From: Fabrea salina
Lineage: Eukaryota > Ciliophora > Heterotrichea > Heterotrichida > Fabreidae
Direction of reading: 5' to 3'
Length of the DNA stretch: 64,000 bases
NCBI GenBank assembly: GCA_022984795.1
Contig: JALIHJ010000018.1
Location: 234,492 to 298,491, forward strand
Under the pieces are notes generated by a model. The model was not told where the DNA came from and did no database searches. It worked only from the letters and a program-made list of their open reading frames with translations. The position numbers and the translations under genes were made by a program. Numbering within the stretch: the first letter of the stretch is position 1; each line of letters opens with the position of its first letter. Of the stretch, positions 1-8,350 are shown in pieces.

Positions 1-563
1 ATTCCAGTGTTAGCTACAGGGTGGAATTCTTCTTTTTTGTTGTCATAACAGTAAATGTCTCCTGTGGCGTTATCCAGGAACACGTCACCCATTGACAGTT
101 TCTGGATGGTTTCTTTGGGAATATTGTAGATTTCTTTGAGTTGACTTCCTCTCCACTTACCATTGATAACTTTGTCTATGTTGAAGTTAGTAGCACAGAT
201 GTAAACTAGAACTTGCATAGCAAAAGTACACGCAAAAAGGATTTTGTTGGTGCGTTTACACATCCTGATCAAGATGAGGAACTTCTTTGCTCTGGGGAGC
301 CAAGGCAGCATGTTTGCTTCGCCGTCAATAAACACAAAGTCCAAGTGGTCAAATAGTTTTTCGGCGTCTCGGTTTAAGTAGACCGAGTTGAGCTCGAATA
401 AGTAGCTATCGATGGTTTCATGGTTGACTTCTATAAACTCTATGTCGCCTGTGTTGTGGATCTTTTGGAGGCTGAAAGCTTGCTTGACACTGTTTTTAAA
501 GGTTTGGTACTTGCGGCGGCCTTCTTGGTTAGAGCTGAAAGCGTCTACGATCAAGACTCGCAT
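1..563 (-). CDS. Partial gene; class I glutamine amidotransferase-like protein (N-terminal part)
   Basis: An open frame starts at the ATG at 561-563 on the minus strand and runs without a stop off the left edge, giving about 187 residues, so the C-terminal part lies outside the window. The N-terminus MRVLIVDAFSSNQEGRRKY looks like a Rossmann-type beta strand. Around residue 112 the stretch ILFACTFAMQVLVYICATN resembles the nucleophile elbow of class I glutamine amidotransferases (usual pattern G-x-C-x-G-x-Q), with Cys112 and Gln117 in the right spacing and the two glycines replaced. That resemblance is inference; a catalytic His/Glu pair would lie outside the window. It could instead be a ciliate-specific protein of unknown role. 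The next gene (E2) ends 24 nt upstream on the same strand. Confidence 0.6.
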   Translation of the reverse strand, partial: MRVLIVDAFSSNQEGRRKYQTFKNSVKQAFSLQKIHNTGDIEFIEVNHETIDSYLFELNSVYLNRDAEKLFDHLDFVFIDGEANMLPWLPRAKKFLILIRMCKRTNKILFACTFAMQVLVYICATNFNIDKVINGKWRGSQLKEIYNIPKETIQKLSMGDVFLDNATGDIYCYDNKKEEFHPVANTG

Positions 564-587
564 TTTTATCTAATAAAACTAGCTTAA

Positions 588-1031
588 TTAACGGGCATAC
601 TGCTGGACCCACTGTCTGGCGTTTTCTGCGAACTGGTCATAGTTGCTGAGCATTATTTGGGAGATTTCGTTCTCAACAGCGTGGTCAGGGTTGGGGTTAA
701 TCAAGGTGCTCATGATAGCTTCTATTACGTGTCGAACGTTGCGAGTAGGAGCCCAGTCAGCTTGGTAGAGTTCCGCACAAATCTCTCCAGTATCAGACTT
801 GATGTTGGGGTGGTAAATGCGGGTGGTGAAGCGGGCTTCGGGAGGCTTGAAGGGGTAGTTGTCAGGGATTGCAATCATTAGCTCAAAGTTGCCTCCTTCA
901 TAAGGAGTGCTTTGGGGGCCTAAGATGTTAACTCTCCACTGAGAGATGTTATCTCCTACAAGGGAAACTGTGCAGTTTTCAGGGGGGTTGTTGCTTAAGT
1001 CCTGGAGTTCTTTGTTAATGCGTCCTTGCAT
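588..1031 (-). CDS. Ubiquitin-conjugating enzyme E2
   Basis: A 147-residue protein made almost entirely of one UBC fold, the usual length of a class I E2 (core only). It accepts ubiquitin or a ubiquitin-like protein from E1 as a thioester and passes it to substrates with an E3. The HPN motif is at residues 74-76 (IYHPNI) and the catalytic Cys is Cys85 in GEICAEL, followed by the W and P of the family (ADWAPT). PYEGGNFELMIAIPDNYPF is the typical beta-sheet segment. I cannot assign the paralogue (UBE2D/L-like) from sequence alone. Two RBR-type E3 ligases at 10.7-12.8 kb are possible partners in the same genome, but nothing here links them. The start is at the first Met; no upstream Met is in frame nearby. 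Confidence 0.93.
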   Translation of the reverse strand: MQGRINKELQDLSNNPPENCTVSLVGDNISQWRVNILGPQSTPYEGGNFELMIAIPDNYPFKPPEARFTTRIYHPNIKSDTGEICAELYQADWAPTRNVRHVIEAIMSTLINPNPDHAVENEISQIMLSNYDQFAENARQWVQQYAR

Positions 1032-1140
1032 TTTTATTATTTTTGGACCACTAGTGGTAAATGGTTTGATTCAGGAAGTTAAGATTAATCTATAAACTTA
1101 GTTATTAGAGTTGTTAGATTTCGTTAGTTTAATTATAAAA
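1032..1140. promoter_or_regulatory. Divergent intergenic region between E2 and ankyrin-SAM genes
   Basis: This 109-base AT-rich gap separates two start codons that face away from each other, so it must hold both promoters and both 5' leaders. I see no recognisable motif beyond TTAATTATAAAA directly before the plus-strand ATG. A TTG-initiated extension of the plus-strand frame to 1111 is unlikely because an ATG with an A-rich leader lies at 1141. Confidence 0.5.
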
Positions 1141-2502
1141 ATGATTCAATACAATATAACTCATTTGTCTGTTCCTAAAATAGAAAACTCCACAGAAATC
1201 CTGGACTTGCAAAAAGCTTGTAGACTAGGGGATCTGTTAGCTATAAAAAAAGCATACTACGCCAATCCAGAAAAAATTAACCAAAAAGACTCTAACTTGG
1301 GATGGACTCCTTTATACCGAACCGTAATATGCGGACATGTCAAAGCCTCGCAGTTCCTTTTGAAGAAAGGAGCCGACCCCAACTTAGTTAACAACTTGGG
1401 AGAGGCTCCTTTGCACCAAGCAGCTGACAACTCCCAGTACGAACTAGCAGAATTGCTTCTGGAGTTCCGTGGAGACCCTAACTTGCAACAGAATGACGGA
1501 GACACTCCTTTGCACCACGCTGCTTTTAGAGGCGACAAGCAAATGGTCCAGATCCTACTAAAGCACTCAGGGGACCCTAACTGTCCCAACTTCATGTTTG
1601 GAAGAACTCCTTTGCACTATGCTTCCGACTGCAAACACACTGAGTGTGTAAAGCTAATGCTTGAATTTGGGGGGGACGCTTACTGCCCCGATAGGCAGGG
1701 AAAAACGCCTCTGGACCTTGCTCAAAGTCCAGAAATAGCAAAACTCATTCAGAACTTTGAAAACAGCGAAGAGTCCCAAGACGAAATGGTTACTTTTGGC
1801 CAGAAAGGTCTGGACGAGTCAGACTTAGCTTCTCCGAAGCCCCCTTTGAGCGAAACGGTTTTTGAGCCAGATGCAGAAGTAAGTGAGTTTAGAAGAAGGG
1901 ACCTTAGACCTATTTACGAGTGGCTAGAAGCAATAAACCTGCATGAACTCTACGAAGTAATGGTAGAAGCAGGTTACGACGACGTAGAAAGCATGACTAA
2001 GCAAATGCGGTCGCCTCTTCCCATTACTAAAGAAGAACTGACAAAGGGAGGAGTCCAAAAGCCAGGACACTGCTACAGAATCATAGTTAAACTTGAAGAA
2101 GACGCTGGGATCACTAAGAAAAGTATAGTGTCCGTTAAAACTGTGGAGCAGAACAAAGGGTCTTTTTGGAGGTGTTGTAGTGTGCCTGGAAGTGCTACTC
2201 AAGGAGTTTTTGGAGGCAACTGTTTGAAAGAGTGGCTAAAAGGCTTGAAGCTGGAGGAGCTTTACGAGCTTTTTGTGAATTCTGGATTTGACGACTACGA
2301 CCAATTAATTACTCAAATGCAGTCACGTTACCCAATTGACGACAACATTTTGAAGTACGACATTCGAATTAACAAACCAGGGTACCGAAACAGAATTTTA
2401 AGCAAGCTGCAAGAAGACACTCGCACTTTAGAAAAGAGAGAAAGTCTACTGATTGAGTCCAGTACTAAAAACACCAGTTGTGAGTTGTGCTTGATTTTTT
2501 AA
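1141..2502 (+). CDS. Ankyrin-repeat protein with two SAM domains and a C-terminal CaaX box
   Basis: 453 residues from the ATG at 1141. Residues ~20-207 hold about five ankyrin repeats (motifs GWTPLYRTVICGH, GEAPLHQAA, GDTPLHHAAFRGD, GRTPLHYASDCKH, GKTPLDLA). Two SAM-like helical domains follow, at about 249-322 (LRPIYEWLEAINLHELYEV) and 360-430 (LKEWLKGLKLEELYELF). The two share the pattern WL..l.L.eLYe.f...G.dd...l..Qm and are probably an internal duplication. The last four residues are C-L-I-F, which fits a CaaX prenylation box and would tether the protein to a membrane; this is inference. It is probably a scaffold or signalling adaptor. No catalytic domain is seen. Confidence 0.85.
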   Translation: MIQYNITHLSVPKIENSTEILDLQKACRLGDLLAIKKAYYANPEKINQKDSNLGWTPLYRTVICGHVKASQFLLKKGADPNLVNNLGEAPLHQAADNSQYELAELLLEFRGDPNLQQNDGDTPLHHAAFRGDKQMVQILLKHSGDPNCPNFMFGRTPLHYASDCKHTECVKLMLEFGGDAYCPDRQGKTPLDLAQSPEIAKLIQNFENSEESQDEMVTFGQKGLDESDLASPKPPLSETVFEPDAEVSEFRRRDLRPIYEWLEAINLHELYEVMVEAGYDDVESMTKQMRSPLPITKEELTKGGVQKPGHCYRIIVKLEEDAGITKKSIVSVKTVEQNKGSFWRCCSVPGSATQGVFGGNCLKEWLKGLKLEELYELFVNSGFDDYDQLITQMQSRYPIDDNILKYDIRINKPGYRNRILSKLQEDTRTLEKRESLLIESSTKNTSCELCLIF

Positions 2503-2541
2503 TTCAGTGTCTAATAATCCATATTTTTAAGAGAGTAGTCT

Positions 2542-4617
2542 ATGGAGTTTCATTCAGATATAGCATATGATTTCTTAAACGAGAACGAATGCATGCCGGA
2601 TAACTCAATGTTAAAACTAACCCAGTCTGAAAGTGAGTTAAACCAGCTGTCCACTCCTACTGACTTGAATTCAGCAGAAAAAGCAATGCTTTTTTTAAAA
2701 TCAGGTTATGCCAAACAAAAGCTTTGGGTCATGCGCAACATAGACTCTATTTTGCAAGACGGGGGCGAAACTGTCCTAGAAAGCATTCTGGTAACTTCTA
2801 AACAGAAAACCCTCATGAGTTTTACTGAAGAACTCAAAAGAGAAAGTGGAATCGGGCTGAAGGTGGCTTTGCAAAAGGGTTTAGTTCCTGTAAGTTTGTT
2901 TGAAGAAGTTCTAGCGGTTACTCTGACCTTTTTGAGTTACTACTCTCAAAGCCTGCATGATCACTGGCTTCCTGTGCTGGAAGAACTTCTACCTCAGTGC
3001 CCTACTAAACTCTACTTGTCCAAAGCTGTTCCTGAGATCGTTCTTCTTTCTGAACCTACGCAGAAAGACATTGTCAAAGTGATGGTTGGCAAAGTTCTGG
3101 CATTGAGTGCTTACAAACTTAAGAAAGAGTTCGAAGAGGTTCTTTTGCAAAAAACTAAAGTTCTTTCGAAGGACCCCAACTCTCAAGTAAGACTTGCTAT
3201 ATGTCAGGCCTGGAAAGCCTTGATTCGCTCGGGTGGGGACTTTGAAACTTGCTTTGTCGAAGTAGTGGGGTTACTTAAGGACGAAGACAGTTTTGTCAGG
3301 AAAAAGGCTTTAGGTCTTTTTGTGGACTTACTGGAAAGAATGCCTGACACTTTGCTCCAGTATAAAGTAATTTCAGTGCTGTATAAAGAAGTGTTGGGAG
3401 AACTCAAACTAGAAACAGGAAAGCACTTTGGAAAGTTACTGACTGTAGCAGGAAAACACCTTAAACCTGAGAAATGCTATGAAATCTTAAACGAACTTAA
3501 AGAAACCGGCACTGAAACTAGACTTTACTTAGCAAAGAACTTAAGTTTGATTTTGGGGTATTTCGGGTTCACTAAGAGTTCTAGAGACTTTTTGAACTGG
3601 ATTTGCCAGTCAGAAAACTTGGAACTTAAAAAGGAGGTAGTCAAGTCTTTTCCTAAACTTCCTGGCAGCGTTGTAAAGTCTAAGGTGTTTTATAAGTACT
3701 CTCAAGAGTTTATAGAAGACAGTGAGTTGTCTCTAGTGATTATAGACAATTTAAGTTCCTGGGCCAAGCTAATAGACCCCAGCCAACTACTTATGAAAGT
3801 CATAGCTCAGTTAATTTCACATTCAAATTGGAGAATTCAGTACAAAATCCTCCAGAAGCTAGAAGACTCACTTGAGTTGTTTGTGTTGAAAGAGGTGCTG
3901 GATCACTTAGTGTCTTTGCTCATCAACAAAGTGCTTACGAGCTACTGGAAGATCAAAGAAAAGTCTGCAGAGTTGCTAGCTTACATTGTATACAAAACTC
4001 ACTATATCTCTCGCAAAATAGACATTTGCAACATTTTGAAGGAAAAACTTGCGAACTCCACCAACTGTTCCGACAGAGTTATGTTTCTTCAGTTCACACT
4101 TGGGATTTCCAAGTACCACTCTATAGAGTTCTTCACCAAGCACTTCAGCAGTGAAGTACTGCAGTTAGCCCACGACCCAGCCCACTCAGTTAGGCTTCGA
4201 CTTGCCACAGACTTAGTGCCTATTAGAAGAGGCCTGGACTTCGCTGCAGAGCCTCAGTTTTTAGAAGTGCTAGAAATTCTGTGTGAAGACAAGTACCCAA
4301 CTATAAGAGAAGCAGCAGCAGAAGCAAGCTTTTTAATCAACTCCCGGGAGTTTGAATACGAACTTCACAGTGCTGAAAGGGAAGCTGAGGAACTTGCCAG
4401 AACTGAAATAGAGAAACTGCAAGCAGAACAAGAAATCAAAGAAAAACAAGAAACCCAAAGAAAACTAGCCGACGAATTAGCTGCTAAAGCTTGTGCACAA
4501 AGGAAAACAATGGTGCCGCGAAGGTCTACTTTCAGAACTCGAACTAACCTTTCAATAGCCCTTTCTCCGAAACTTAGAGAAACTAGGTCTATTCCTTCTA
4601 TGAGTAAAAAAAAGTAA
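2542..4617 (+). CDS. HEAT-repeat protein, PP4 regulatory subunit 1 / PP2A-A-like
   Basis: 691 residues, almost all helical repeats. Pairs such as DPNSQVRLAICQAWKALI, DEDSFVRKKALGLFVDLLE and DPAHSVRLRLATDLVPI are typical HEAT units of the PP2A scaffold / PPP4R1 type. The last ~90 residues switch to a charged Glu/Lys/Ala coiled coil followed by a basic Ser/Arg tail. By family analogy it would hold a PP4- or PP2A-type phosphatase catalytic subunit and steer its substrates; the sequence does not prove which phosphatase. It lies 39 nt downstream of the ankyrin-SAM gene on the same strand. Confidence 0.7.
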   Translation: MEFHSDIAYDFLNENECMPDNSMLKLTQSESELNQLSTPTDLNSAEKAMLFLKSGYAKQKLWVMRNIDSILQDGGETVLESILVTSKQKTLMSFTEELKRESGIGLKVALQKGLVPVSLFEEVLAVTLTFLSYYSQSLHDHWLPVLEELLPQCPTKLYLSKAVPEIVLLSEPTQKDIVKVMVGKVLALSAYKLKKEFEEVLLQKTKVLSKDPNSQVRLAICQAWKALIRSGGDFETCFVEVVGLLKDEDSFVRKKALGLFVDLLERMPDTLLQYKVISVLYKEVLGELKLETGKHFGKLLTVAGKHLKPEKCYEILNELKETGTETRLYLAKNLSLILGYFGFTKSSRDFLNWICQSENLELKKEVVKSFPKLPGSVVKSKVFYKYSQEFIEDSELSLVIIDNLSSWAKLIDPSQLLMKVIAQLISHSNWRIQYKILQKLEDSLELFVLKEVLDHLVSLLINKVLTSYWKIKEKSAELLAYIVYKTHYISRKIDICNILKEKLANSTNCSDRVMFLQFTLGISKYHSIEFFTKHFSSEVLQLAHDPAHSVRLRLATDLVPIRRGLDFAAEPQFLEVLEILCEDKYPTIREAAAEASFLINSREFEYELHSAEREAEELARTEIEKLQAEQEIKEKQETQRKLADELAAKACAQRKTMVPRRSTFRTRTNLSIALSPKLRETRSIPSMSKKK

Positions 4618-4639
4618 CTCTAGTACTTAATTAACTATA

Positions 4640-6103
4640 ATGGGAACTTACCTCACAGAAGAAAGGAAGAAAGAACTCAGAGAAGAACTTGAAAGAGAAA
4701 AGAAACTGAGGAGACAACATGCCCAGTCCCAAGTTGCTAAGCCACGCAAATACAAACCCCGGAAAACTAAAAAGGACCTTTTCAAAGCAGCTAAAGAAAA
4801 GTTCGACCAAGAGCATCCTTTTAAGCCTAAACTTGTAAAAACTCCAAAACCCAAAAAGTACAACTCTGCAGAAAGAATCAAAGAACTGTCTTGCCCCAGA
4901 ACCTTTCCAGAGCCGCAACCTGACTTAAGAGAGTGCACGTTTACTCCTAAAGTCAAAACAACTCGCTCCTACAGCACTCAACCCGTAGAACTTAGACTGC
5001 AAGATGCTGCTGAGTCCTACAAAGATAAACTCTCAAAAGTAAACTTTACTCAGAAAATCCTTCAAAAAACAATGCAAGAATTCAAAGCTCTCAAAAGCAA
5101 ATCCAAACCCCCCCTTACTGCAGAAAAGCCTATTTGGGACAGAGCCAAAGACTTTGAGTCCAAAAAAGCCCAAAAGCTCCAACAACTACTTGAAGAACAA
5201 ACAAACTACACTTTTAAACCCCTAGTCAAATCTGTAAACTCCCAAAAAACTATTTCTGGCTTTTTAAATAAGTACTTAAAAGCTACTCACAACTATGAAG
5301 ACACACAGTGCACTTTCCACCCAAAAGTCAAACCAGCAACCAAAGAGTACTTTCATAAAGAAGAAAAAACACCTTATGAAAGTCAAGAATACACCTTCCA
5401 ACCTAAAACCAATTCTTTTCCCAAACCCAGAATCCACCCCAAAAAGCCTCTAGAAAACCCAGATGACCAAAACTTAACTTTCAAACCTGAAATCAACCAA
5501 ATTTCAAAAGAGCTTTCTAAAAGCAAAACTTCACAAGAACTATCCTCAAAAGACTCCCAAATAGCTCTTTTAACCGCTAAGTATCAGAAGTACACTCAAG
5601 ACCAGTGTCCCTTTAAGCCCATTATCAACTCTACTTCTGTGCAAAGCAAACTTGGACAGAACCCTCTAAAGTACTTTAAACAAGCCCAAGAAAAACACCA
5701 CCAACACGTACAGAACCTCAGAACTCAAGAAGAACTTAAACTTAAACAAAATTGCACTTTCACTCCACAAACAACTGAACCTCCAGAGTACCAAGATGTA
5801 ACCATCCCTGGCTTAACAAGGTTCATTGAAGTTAAGCAGATCCAAGCTAAACTCCAGGCTGACCAAAAAGCCCGTGAAGAAAAAGTTTTTGGAATCCACT
5901 ACAAAGGCCACAAAGGCTACAAAACCCAGCCTGAGCCCTTTAACTTGCACACTCCCAACACTGACAAGTGCCAAAAAGCCCACTCCGAAGTAAAGTCTAA
6001 GGAAAAACAAGCCTGCACCTTCCGTCCAGAAACTATTGAGTCAAAAAACAAAGCATTTATCAGTAGACTTCTCAGTGAAAACTTTAACCAATTAAAAGCT
6101 TAG
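4640..6103 (+). CDS. Basic repeat protein with recurring C/Y-T-F-x-P-K motifs
   Basis: 487 residues, very rich in Lys, Pro, Gln and Thr, with no hydrophobic segment. A short motif of the form [C/Y/L]-T-F-[K/T/H/Q]-P-[K/E] recurs about ten times with irregular spacing: ECTFTPKV, NYTFKPLV, QCTFHPKV, EYTFQPKT, NLTFKPEI, QCPFKPII, NCTFTPQT, ACTFRPET. Between the motifs lie charged helices. Proteins with this kind of repeat are known in ciliates and flagellates, often linked to the cytoskeleton or basal bodies, but I do not recognise a named family. The function is unknown. The N-terminus (residues 9-25) is a continuous K/E/R helix. Confidence 0.7.
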   Translation: MGTYLTEERKKELREELEREKKLRRQHAQSQVAKPRKYKPRKTKKDLFKAAKEKFDQEHPFKPKLVKTPKPKKYNSAERIKELSCPRTFPEPQPDLRECTFTPKVKTTRSYSTQPVELRLQDAAESYKDKLSKVNFTQKILQKTMQEFKALKSKSKPPLTAEKPIWDRAKDFESKKAQKLQQLLEEQTNYTFKPLVKSVNSQKTISGFLNKYLKATHNYEDTQCTFHPKVKPATKEYFHKEEKTPYESQEYTFQPKTNSFPKPRIHPKKPLENPDDQNLTFKPEINQISKELSKSKTSQELSSKDSQIALLTAKYQKYTQDQCPFKPIINSTSVQSKLGQNPLKYFKQAQEKHHQHVQNLRTQEELKLKQNCTFTPQTTEPPEYQDVTIPGLTRFIEVKQIQAKLQADQKAREEKVFGIHYKGHKGYKTQPEPFNLHTPNTDKCQKAHSEVKSKEKQACTFRPETIESKNKAFISRLLSENFNQLKA

Positions 6104-6116
6104 CTATATTCATAGT

Positions 6117-6482
6117 TTAATTGCCACATTCTTTTAGTTTTTGTATAACTTCCCCGCTTTCGATTCCTTTTTGGAGTTCTCTAGAGCTTCCGTAAAACTC
6201 TCCGTTCAGAAAAATATAAGGAGTCCTTCTAGACCCAGTTAGTCCTTGCAAAGCATGAGTGATCTGCCCGTCATCGTTCATGTTGTCTAGTTCAAAGTAT
6301 TCAAAAGGAATCGAGTTTTGCCATAAAAGGTTCTTTGCAAGTTTAGAGTGGTTGCAAGTAGACCTTGAGTAAAGAAGCAACTGGTATTCTTTTGCTTGGG
6401 ATTTCACGATGTCAATGAAGTTCTCTTTTAAGTCTATGTTGACTTCTGGGTGTCTGTCGAAACTTGAACACTGGCATCCCAT
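6117..6482 (-). CDS. Glutaredoxin-like protein, C-x-x-S type, possibly N-myristoylated
   Basis: 121 residues from the ATG at 6480-6482. The frame stays open to 6548, but the upstream Met falls inside the tRNA gene and before its poly-T terminator, so I chose the internal Met. That start gives MGCQCSSFD, a good N-myristoylation/palmitoylation signal (Gly2, Cys3, Cys5). The redox site is STCNHS (Cys43, Ser46), a monothiol C-x-x-S arrangement. The cis-proline segment is RTPYIFLNGEFYGSSREL, matching the TVP...GG region of glutaredoxins. Glutaredoxins reduce glutathionylated proteins or carry iron-sulfur clusters; which applies here is open. It converges on the CTFxP-repeat gene with a 13 nt gap. 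Confidence 0.8.
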   Translation of the reverse strand: MGCQCSSFDRHPEVNIDLKENFIDIVKSQAKEYQLLLYSRSTCNHSKLAKNLLWQNSIPFEYFELDNMNDDGQITHALQGLTGSRRTPYIFLNGEFYGSSRELQKGIESGEVIQKLKECGN

Positions 6483-6512
6483 TACAGCTATTTTATTACT
6501 CAAAGTGTCGTT

Positions 6513-6521
6513 AAAAAAAAA
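6513..6521 (-). terminator. Pol III poly-T terminator of tRNA-Leu
   Basis: A run of nine A on the plus strand (nine T in the direction of the tRNA) begins 2 nt past the tRNA 3' end. This is the standard RNA polymerase III stop signal. It sits 30 nt before the glutaredoxin start codon, so the short glutaredoxin promoter overlaps or follows the tRNA terminator. Confidence 0.85.
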
Positions 6522-6523
6522 GC

Positions 6524-6606
6524 TGCATGGAGTGGGATTCGAACCCACGAGGACTACGTCCAGTAGAACTTGAGTCTACCGCCTTAGACCGCTCGGCCAT
6601 CCATGC
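6524..6606 (-). tRNA. tRNA-Leu (anticodon CAA)
   Basis: A full cloverleaf can be drawn on the minus strand. The acceptor stem is GCATGGA paired with TCCATGC, followed by discriminator A. The D-arm holds TGGCCGAGCGGTCTAAGGCG, the A-box. The anticodon stem GTAGA/TCTAC encloses the loop CTCAAGT with anticodon CAA, which reads UUG (Leu). A long variable arm (TGGACGTAGTCC) marks a class II tRNA, as expected for Leu. The T-arm is GTGGG-TTCGAAT-CCCAC, the B-box. There is no intron and no encoded CCA. Confidence 0.96.
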
Positions 6607-6655
6607 TCTTGAAGAACCTCAGAGTAATCTACTGTTATATCAAATAAGAATTTAG

Positions 6656-8221
6656 TTAGTCCTTTTTAGGAGACCCTGCTCTAGCCTGAAGGTCCTCTCT
6701 TGTTCTTTGCTGCGTAAACCTTTCTCGGGGGTCTATGAGCACTGGCTTGATGTACTTGTCGTCGAACTTCCTCCAAGCTTCGTGAAGCAAAGACCTTTTG
6801 CTTGTCACGTCTTCTTTGGTAATCACGAACTTTTGCTTGTGGTGGCCTAAAAGGGGATGGTCTAGTTGGCTGTCCAGAATGCCTTTGGACACGTTTTCTC
6901 CTTGCGAAGTTGCAATGGCATGTTGGTTTTCTAAAGGCTTGACTATTTTGATCCAAAGAGGCAAAAACGTGCCAAAAACAAGTGTAGTAAATATTACCAG
7001 TCCCAACACAGTTAAAACCAGGATGTCTGAGTTTTCAGTGTCCACAGTTACGATCAAGCCAAAGGCTATAGCTCCTCTAATGGTTCCTCCAACCCACACT
7101 ACTGCTACACTGCTCATTGGTAAGTCAAACTTGCCGCACGTCAAGCCTTTAACCAGCAAAGTAAGCACAAAAGTCCCTATGAACCTTGCAGTTAGCACTA
7201 CTCCAACCATAGCCAGAATAAAGTAAAAAGATATTTTGTCAGCATTGTAACTGAAAGCTGTAATTCCTAAGTAAGCAAAAATAAGTGCTTCAGCGCCATC
7301 TCCCAGAAAACGGAAAGTGTCACTAGTGACTTCTCTAGCAGTGGAAGAAAGGTTGTACCAAGCATAGTGGCCCATAATGATAGCGCAAACCAAAAGAGCT
7401 ATTACGCCTGAAATTCCAAGGAGTTCAGCCACTACATAACAGAACCAAGCTATGTAAAACAACAAAGCTGTTTGGTTACTTGCGTCTCCCCTCAAAGCTT
7501 CGAACTTCCTTGAAAAGTAAGCTGCACAGCAACCAAACAAAACTCCCAAAATAACGCTGGAAATCGAGTTATATAAGAACTCACCAACGAACACAAACAC
7601 AGTCTTAGTAGAAATGTTAGTGAGGTCCACACTTCCTAAAGACTGGAAAAGCAAAATAGCTACGGCGTCATTAGTAACCGCCTCGCCGAACAAAATGCTG
7701 TGCAAACGAGGAGTTTTTTCTTCCTGAACCAAAGACAAAGCACATACCACGTCTGAAGCTGAAAGCACTGCACCCATCATCAAACCTTCTTTTAAAGTAA
7801 ACTGCATTTGGTTGCCCCAGTAGTCAGTGTAGAGTTCCATAGAACTCAGTAAGTAAGCACCAATTCCTATCAAAACAAAGCTAATGAAAGTTCCCAGCAC
7901 GCCAAACAAAAAGATTGGGCCTATGTTCCGGAAGAACCTGCGTCTTTTCATGTTGTAGCCAGCAGCCAAGATAAGAAAAGGCAGCATAAAGTTAAAGAAC
8001 ACCGTTGCACTGAACTTGGAAGGCTGGCGCCATGTCTAGTTAGTTCTTACGAAGTTCATTATTGCGCCTGCAAGCAACCCAATGACTATGCAAACTCCTG
8101 ATTCGTGAATGTAAGAAACCTAAATACAGCTTACGTTCCACTTTTCCAGGTAAACCGACAGAAGCATGTAGACTCCTACTGCAAACAAGCACACAAGTAT
8201 TTCAACCGAAAGTAACTCCAT
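6656..8221 (-). CDS. Sodium/proton exchanger (NHE/CPA1 family), two 15-nt introns
   Basis: Splicing two 15-nt introns (8120-8134 and 8036-8050) joins three exons into a 511-residue membrane protein starting at the ATG at 8219-8221. It has about twelve hydrophobic segments. The second exon reads YIHESGVCIVIGLLAGAIM, typical of the early NHE helices. The ion-site region is FGEAVTNDAVAILLFQ, with the conserved N-D pair. TIRGAIAFGLIV matches the later NHE helix with its Arg and Gly. It would exchange Na+ (or K+) for H+ across the plasma or an internal membrane. The cytosolic tail from about residue 420 is short and lacks obvious regulatory domains. Without the introns the frame would be cut at two in-frame TAG codons. 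Confidence 0.92.
8036..8050 (-). other. 15-nt intron 2 of the NHE gene
   Basis: On the minus strand: GTAAGAACTAACTAG, phase 0, between Phe (TTC) and Thr (ACA). It ends in an in-frame TAG and has A at position 10. Its removal restores the frame into the ORF that begins at the next exon. Confidence 0.93.
8120..8134 (-). other. 15-nt intron 1 of the NHE gene
   Basis: On the minus strand: GTAAGCTGTATTTAG, phase 0, between Asn (AAC) and Val (GTT). It ends in an in-frame TAG and has A at position 10. Confidence 0.93.
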
Positions 8222-8350
8222 TTATAGTTCTGGCTTTCCGTTTCTAGTTGGGTTTGTTAAGTTTACAGTTAGTTACTTATCAGCTAAAAGCCTTAAATCC
8301 TCAGAAGTAGGACACAAAACACTCATCACACTAATTATTCACCATTTATA

